From the NCBI GenBank assembly GCA_018873245.2, contig JAEMBT020000001.1:18292220-18356219 (forward strand): a stretch of DNA of 64,000 nucleotides, read 5' to 3'. A program made the position numbers and the translations under genes. Origin of the DNA: Archegozetes longisetosus. Taxonomy: Eukaryota; Arthropoda; Arachnida; Sarcoptiformes; Trhypochthoniidae. The notes below the pieces were generated by a model that saw only the letters and a list, made by a program, of their open reading frames with translations, made no database searches and was not told the DNA's origin. Of the stretch, positions 57,301 through 64,000 are shown one piece after another; position 1 is the stretch's first letter, and each line of letters begins with the position of its first letter.

Positions 57301-58950
57301 AACTTAATTTAAAAATAATCATAAGTTTTAAATTCGTGATAGATAAGTTCCGTGATGTAAATGCAAACTTACTTTCGCTTATATTTGAAACGAATCCGAT
57401 GCTAGTCGTAAGATAACTATGCCAAACAATAACTTTATTGGTATGAGACACGCACACTATGATCTCATGTAAAAACAATAATATATTATCAATGAATACA
57501 GAAAATATATCGATAGTAAAATTGAACTATTTTTTCTAATATGATTTTGTATTGTTTGCATTGTTCCATTTAGATGTTTATTTTCATCAGTTATTTGGTT
57601 TGTACAAATTGCAAAATTATAAAACTTTGTTATAATGTTTGACAGAATTGGATTTTAATAAAGCAAATAACTAATGATAGACTAGTAGTGAAATGAGATT
57701 TTTTACCTTCATTGATGGATGGATGCTATAAGAGTATTGACTTGTATCTTAATTTCAATAAGAATAAACTTTCTGTTAGGATAAGTTAATTGATTAGATT
57801 GAGGCCAATTGATAGGCAATGATTGCCTTGACCTTAGACGAAAAGAAAAATGAGTTAATATACTCAATAGATAAGTTAGGTATATGTGAAACACTTGTCT
57901 AGTAAAACAAGCGAAACTAATTGACAATAGCCAATACTTTATGTATCAAATTATATCAAATATCTTTATAACAATCATAACATTTCTTCAGTAAATGTTC
58001 TAATCTTTTATTAATCACAATTAGTCTTAATCACTGTAATTATAAACAAATTTTCGATTTGATAAATTATTGATATTTGATAAAAAGGAGGTTATCTTAT
58101 GAAACTTTGCTTCAGATATATTAATGATCGAGATGTAAGCGAAAGTAGAAATAATCAACTTGAACATACAACTAAAGTGAAATAGTTAACTAGTTTTTAG
58201 TCTACTTCTAATAGTCTCCTAATCTTGCATCAAATCTTACTTTTACTAGTTTTGAAAACTAACTAAATATTTGTTTTCACACCAAACCCTTTCAAAACTA
58301 CTAAATTCAATGATCAATTCAAGTATTAATGAAACTATTTTTCAGTTTGTTTTTCTAATTTTAAACTGATATCCGTCAATAAAACATACCAGCGTTCGGT
58401 TTAAAATTGGGGCATAGAGGTTGCAGAACTTGAAGCTTGAGATAATTGACCTTATATTATATCTGATATTCTGATATTATGCCTTACATTATGCCTTATA
58501 TGTTATGTCTAATCTTATTCATTGTAGCTCATTATTAGATACACCTTCAGTTCATTATCACTTCAACTATTCTTCAACTATGCTAATTGGTTGCAAACTA
58601 AAATATATAAACTATTTGTTTGGATATTCAATTACAAATTTCTATAATTATCGATACTTTGATATAGTTTACTAGAACTTGATTTGGTTACAAATAAACC
58701 ATTTGTTCATAAGTCAAATTGGAATATAGACAGCAAATGAGGTTATTATAGAAAATACTTATTATAGAAAATTATTTTAAACAAAATACCCACAATATGA
58801 CATAAGTGGGATTAGATATTTATAACAACTATGCACTTTCTAACATTATTCAACAATTAGATTATTTTTACATAATAAGGCATTAATGCTAATTAACATT
58901 TAATAAAAACTCATTTACGTCTCTGTTTATGAACTTTAATCCTAAAGTTC

Positions 58951-59018
58951 ACAGTTATCTTACATTTAGTTATCTTACATTTAGTTATCTTACATCCAAT
59001 TATCTTACATCTAGTTAT
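58951..59018. repeat. 16-bp tandem repeat
   Basis: Four copies of TTATCTTACATTTAG-like units, the later ones reading TTATCTTACATCCAA and TTATCTTACATCTAG. Confidence 0.85.
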
Positions 59019-59694
59019 ATCTCATTTTCAAACTACTTTTCTAACATGCAATGTCTCAACAATGCACATCCAACTCGTAAAGCGTCTCTTTGTTTTGGAA
59101 TTGGTTTTACACGTTGTGTTAGATAAATATGAAATTATCTATCGTATAGAGAGCTCTTTGTTGCCTTAGAAATTACTACTGATCAAACATTCAGAAATGC
59201 ATCAATTCATGATAATTGAAATAGAAAAAGTTTGTTAAATCACGTTTTTCTTCAATTTGATATTCGTTTCTGCTGGTCAAACATCAACTGTGAGCAAAAT
59301 TCAATTTGCGAAACTAATAACTCTAGCATATTAACTAAGTTTCATGTCATTAAGTTTGCATTCAAATTATACTATGCCAGAGTTCTTATCAATTCTAAGC
59401 CAAAACTAAGTTCAAAATTACATTAAAATTATATTTTACTGACTATTGTGTGCTGAAAAATTGTCATTTCTATTGCTTTGTTTATTTTGTTTTCTTCTCA
59501 AGTCAGATAATTGACTTCAATTTACTGCTTAATCGTTTGTTAGATATAAAGCAAACGAACAAAATTGCGTTAAAATGTATATAATCTCTGCAAATAGTGC
59601 TAAATTATTCTATTCAATCTTCATTCTTCATCTATATAACTCTTCACTTCTATCTCTTCTAATGCAAATCGCTTTCGTTTTCACCTTTTATATG

Positions 59695-59915
59695 CGGGTT
59701 AGCTCAAAAAACTTAACAATCGTTGGTAGCAACTAGAAGTCATGTATTGTGATGGCATGTATCAGATAATAATTTAGAGAACATTAGCAAACTTATAAAA
59801 TAATCAATATAGTAACCAAAGTAAATCTAAAATCAAATTATGTAAAATAAAGTTTGTATTACAGACAGTTTGACATAGCAAGTCTTTTCTTGTTGCTATA
59901 GGGGATAATAATTAT
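59695..59915. repeat. Dispersed repeat, second copy
   Basis: Partner of 43140-43400 (see there). Confidence 0.55.
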
Positions 59916-59919
59916 TCAA

Positions 59920-59980
59920 TTTTAACAGTGTAATTTTAACAGTGTATTTTAACAGTGTATTTTAACAGTGTATTTTAACC
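59920..59980. repeat. 13-bp tandem repeat
   Basis: Four to five copies of TTTTAACAGTGTA immediately after the dispersed repeat. Confidence 0.85.
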
Positions 59981-62173
59981 TCTACGACTATTTTAGAATA
60001 ACTCATCAAAATGATAAATACATTTATTATTATCATTCATATGATTCTTCAAAAACGCGATTCACCATATGCATTTAATCTAGTTACTCAAAACTATTCA
60101 ATATATGTTCTCAACTCATAATTTAGTTATTACCTGCATTTGAAATACTTATTATGCTTTTCATGCCATTGATCGATTAAACTAAGGAAATAATTGAACG
60201 TGAGTTTTCCTTAAAATTCATTTATTTTTTGGGGCATAAATGAATTCATTGACTCACTATTGACGTATATTTTTAAGAGTCAAAACCCATAAAAACATGG
60301 CTCTCGGACATTTACAAATTAGATATGATGAGTGTGACAGATGAGAAGTCAACAAATGGGTCTATTATTTTGTTTACTAAGATTCAACCTTAAGACAGGT
60401 TATGGACTGACATTTTCTTAGATTCACCTTTTCATGGACAAGGTTACAGATCTAATCTTTAGTTTATGTTTATTTCAACTATCCTTAACATTTAGGACCA
60501 GCTCATCGCCAGTAATCTAATTATTATTCAAATCTTGTTTAACGAAAACTTAAGTTAACTTAAGTTTCCGCAGTCTTTCACATGAGGATCACGTAAAACC
60601 TTATGATTTAGTGGAACATTTAACTTTCTAGTTTTATTCATTCAATAGTTTCCGCGATTGTTATGCCACTCGTCTCTTCAATTAATAGATTTTTCGATAA
60701 GAAAATTATTTAATAAGAGACAAATTATGCGTCAAAAAGCTGTTAATAAATGCATGCATTTCTACAATTGCAACTCTGATGAGTGTTTAATAAGATCGGT
60801 ATCTATTTATAAAATAGCATCAGAAAAGACTTGAAATGATTAGAATAAATGAGATAATACTATACTCTGAAGTAGCTCTCAAACGGCTTTCCTTAAAGTG
60901 AATGACCTATTTGTCGGCAGAGATCTACTTTTCAGTTGAAAATTGACCAAACATCAATTTAAAAAACTTTCAAATCTGCCTCTCACCTGCCCCTCAAACA
61001 AGCCATACTTACGCTTTCATGCTGACAGCTCACTCTCGAACCTGTATTTGAGAAGCTATAAGTGACCTGAAACTTAAAATAGTGACAGAGTCTAACTTTT
61101 ATGAATCGATTAGGAGATAGATTTTAATTGGAAAAAGGAAAACACGACAGATTTTATGATTATAATTAAGTAAAATATATGTTTTGTTGAGAAAAAGTTC
61201 TTAGGATTAGTTGTTGATTATATTTTAGTGTTTGTTCCCCTAACCCATATACACAACTAAACCATCACATTGTAGTCGTAGCACTCATTTATTTAAACAC
61301 TTTATAGCTTAATATAATCTAATACTGTATTAACTAATTCCATATTAGACCGTATATTCCAATTTTACTCTTCTTATGGCTTGCATCCTAGTAGTTAATC
61401 TTACCTTTAAGTCTTTCATATATTGATCAAGAAATTAATTCACTTATCAATAAGTGATTCAATTTTTTTACCGATTAAACTTACAGAAAAAGATAAGTCG
61501 AACTTAAGAAGAAAAATAAAGGACTTAAAAACTGAAAAAAAACTATGGCGAGTACCAAATATAGTATACCTTTAGGAACTATTGAAGAAAAGTTGCTCAG
61601 ATAGTTTGACAAAAAAAAATAATTGATAAATAATAAATTGTTTCGTCTACCACTTAACATATAAATGAAAATAACTTTTGCCTAAAACTATTTGAATTAA
61701 TTAAACTCTTAGATGTACTCAACAAATGGTTCAATGAACTAATTTCTTACCAAAAATATACTATAAACATAAATCAATTGATTCGTTAACTCATTCAATA
61801 CTTTTTCATACTTATTTTAATAACTAATCGATTTTTCAATCATTTAATCAACTTTTTCACCTAATTTATTGATACATCAGTTGAAATCTTACAGTAATCT
61901 TCTTAAGAGTTGCTCTTCGTGTCAATCATTATAATATGAATCATATCAGTAACATATCAGTCAACTATTCCAAACATTTCAGTATTATTTACATTCAAAA
62001 AATATATTTAATAATCATTCAATCATGAGATGAACTTCAATAGAGAGTTTCAAAGTATTAAAACTAGCTTCAAAGCTAATCTCTAGACATGACAGAACCT
62101 TAGCTATGGAAAAGTTCTAGAAGATAAATGAATAACTTGAACAATTAAATTAATTTCTGTAATTTATTAACAG

Positions 62174-63931
62174 CTTAATCACATTAATAACTACCTTATT
62201 ATCAATTGGTCGGCCAGCCCTATACTCGCTCGATAGGCCAACGCCATACTCACCTGATTATCTTCCCGAATGTGACCTCATAGTACCTGCTCATAAAAAC
62301 CCAGAACATGATGTTTTACAACCATCTTCAGGATTGCAATATATTGGAAACTATGTTCCAAGGTATAGATTCTTAGAAAAACTTGCTGTAAGTCTGAGCG
62401 TAAAACTGATTGAAATATTAATTTTAACTAACTCTTAGCATAAAGCGTTCTACATATTTCCCTGGAGGCCAAGTATGCATCAGTTATGATGACATCAATA
62501 GAGCCGTTGAAGAAGCCAAGAGTACTATCGGAGGTTATTTACCGCCTGAAATCCATGAGTTGTCTTCGGACTTCCCTAAACCACCTCACGTAGCAACAGC
62601 TGCAGAAGTCCTGCAAAAAGCCTCACTTCTGTTAGCCAAATGGTACGAACTGTCAAAAGAGGCCATACTTTTCGGTTTACCAAGGATCGACACCTACAAG
62701 ACAGCTGTGAGAGATATTTGCCCAACTTTTTTGAAGCCAGTCAAATGCGAATTAAGTAAATACCGAACACTGACTGGAATGTGCAATAATCTCGATTATC
62801 CCAGTTGGGGAAGTGCTAGATCTGCTATGGTTAGATTCTTACCACCTGATTATGGAGACGGTATGCTAACAGATTCACGTTTTCAATTTATGCTTCGGAT
62901 CAATCAAACAAACCTTTCACTTTTGTAGGTATCGCTGAACCCAAACGAGCTAAAGATGGCGGACAACTGCCACCTCCGAGATTAATATCCTTTATACTTC
63001 ATCAGGATATTAGTGAGCACGATCGACATATCACTTATTTGACTATAGCCTGGGGTCAAATGATTGATCACGATTTGACACTCGCTGCATCTCCAACTGG
63101 TAAGACCTCATTACTATATATTCATCTTTTTTAATTGCCTTTTCAACCATTTCTTAGATGAAGAAAATAAAAATATCGAATGCTGTCAGTTCCAACCTGA
63201 AGAACAACATCCCAATTGTTATCCAATTGCTATCCCACACAATGACCCATTTTATAAATTCTTCAACAGACAGTGCATGGATTTCGTTCGATCACTACCT
63301 GGACTTAAACCAAACTGTCCGCTGGGACCGAGAAGTCAACAAAACGCCATTTCGTCCTACATTGACGCCAACTTTATCTATGGATCAACACAAGAAGTCT
63401 CATCACGACTAAGAGAGTTTACGGGCGGAAGACTTAAAACATCACCACTTTATAGAGAGCTTGGAATTAAAGATCTTCTACCAATGAAAACAAGTGAACC
63501 TGAGGTTGGTTGCGAACGTGGGGGAAGACCTCATAACTTGTATTGTTTTGATGCCGGCGATGAAAGAGTGAACGAACAGTTACAATTGACTGTCATGCAT
63601 ACCGTTTGGATGAGAGAACACAACAGAATCGCTGACATTCTGTATCAGCTCAATCCTCACTGGGACGACGAAATCTTATTCCAGGAAACCAGAAGAATTG
63701 TCGCTGCACTCGTTGCTCACATCACTTTTAATGAATTCTTGCCAATTGTGGTCGGTCGCAAAGCTATGGCTAATTATGGTTTAGATTTAGTTCAACATGG
63801 CTATTATGAAGGATATGATCCTAAGATCAATCCAGGCATCAGAACTGCCTTCCAATCGGCCGCTTTCCGTTTCGGACATTCCATTCTACCCGATGTCACT
63901 GAAAGATACAATAAATTCCATGAGAAACTTG
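62174..63931 (+). CDS. Animal haem peroxidase (chorion peroxidase / peroxinectin type), four exons, partial
   Basis: Exons 62174-62387, 62446-62860, 62929-63099 and 63158-63931, joined by GT-AG introns of 58-68 bp with matching phases; 5' and 3' ends lie outside. Motifs of the An_peroxidase family appear in order: RTLTGMCNNLDYPSWGSA, FLPPDYGDG, RAKDGGQLPPPRLIS, the distal haem site WGQMIDHDLT (Asp and His, about 63055-63080), ECCQF, FFNRQCMDFVRSLPG, the calcium loop SSYIDANFIYGS (equivalent to TSFVDAS of myeloperoxidase), VNEQLQLTVMHTVWMREHNRIA with the distal-side Arg, HITFNEFLPIVVG, and the proximal His in FRFGHSILP (about 63865-63895). Such enzymes use hydrogen peroxide to cross-link tyrosines in egg shell or cuticle, or serve in immunity and adhesion. 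All key residues present. The upstream exon start is set by TTAACAG/C; a signal-peptide exon is expected further left. Confidence 0.92.
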
Positions 63932-64000
63932 GTAATTATTATCAATACTCATCTAACCTAATCTTTTCTTACACTATATTTGTTATGACGCGCAGTTTAG
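63932..64000 (+). other. Start of the next peroxidase intron
   Basis: Begins GTAATT after exon codon phase 1 and may end with the TTTAG at the very edge of the window, which would make it 69 bp, in line with its neighbours. Confidence 0.5.

Larger units (their letters stand above)
35398..62173. other. About 27 kb AT-rich region without a recognisable gene
   Basis: I found no open frame with protein-like composition, no conserved domain and no RNA gene. Features inside are listed separately: tandem repeats, a pogo-type MITE (48045-48253), a dispersed repeat pair (43140-43400 and 59695-59915) and a short TTAGG run. Open frames such as 44094-44399, 47516-47752, 55226-55495 and 57158-57478 have no recognisable features. 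It may be intergenic, or a long 5' intron of the peroxidase gene, or both. Confidence 0.5.

Noticed and set aside
57158..57478. 106-codon minus-strand frame
   Set aside because: Low-complexity Ser/Leu/Ile-rich, no supporting signals.
1..64000. CRISPR arrays, bacterial operons, phage or plasmid functions
   Set aside because: Introns, splice signals and animal genes show this is eukaryotic nuclear DNA; the tandem repeats lack spacer structure.

Overview
This is a gene-sparse, AT-rich stretch of a eukaryotic nuclear genome, almost certainly from an arthropod. Genes carry short GT-AG introns (58-84 bp in several cases). Recognisable proteins are animal: a CRAL-TRIO protein, the proteasome ubiquitin receptor ADRM1/Rpn13, pyrroline-5-carboxylate reductase, an ionotropic-receptor-type channel and an animal haem peroxidase. 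There is a short interstitial run of the arthropod telomere repeat TTAGG. Long secreted ankyrin-repeat proteins and the style of the transposons make a chelicerate (perhaps a mite) my best guess, but that assignment is an inference.

Layout. 1-241: first exon of a minus-strand CRAL-TRIO gene. 242-10,700: a transposon graveyard with a solo LTR (1305-1768), a hAT-type MITE (2373-3003), a 350-bp MITE with TTA target duplications (3430-3779), and a 5.1-kb pogo/Tigger-type element (5453-10583) broken by a second copy of the same solo LTR (6521-7015) and another hAT-type MITE (8064-8668). 10,785-22,055: a tandem duplication holding two minus-strand genes (11665-13548 and 17033-19114) for secreted proteins made almost wholly of ankyrin repeats. 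Copy 2 has two solo LTRs whose empty sites survive in copy 1, and a 1.96-kb extra segment with a dead mariner element in its 5' UTR intron. 22,300-25,200: more dispersed repeats and MITEs. 25,213-25,951: an aldehyde dehydrogenase pseudogene. 27,169-28,970: an ionotropic-receptor-like gene with one frameshift. 31,403-34,804: two intact housekeeping genes, ADRM1 (minus) and P5CR (plus), arranged head to head. 35,188-35,397: a small secreted Gly/Tyr-rich peptide. 35,398-62,173: about 27 kb with no convincing gene, only AT-rich DNA, tandem repeats and a few repeat copies. 62,174-64,000: four exons of a haem peroxidase (chorion peroxidase/peroxinectin type) running off the right edge.

No operon-like or pathway grouping is evident. 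The notable themes are (i) the ankyrin pair, which grows by blocks of five repeats and seems to have been homogenised at its 5' end, and (ii) four solo LTRs of three families, all with TG...CA ends and 4-bp target duplications, plus several MITEs whose insertion can be proved from empty sites in paralogous DNA. Exon coordinates for ADRM1, P5CR and the peroxidase were set by checking splice motifs and reading phase by eye; no alignment or search was run.
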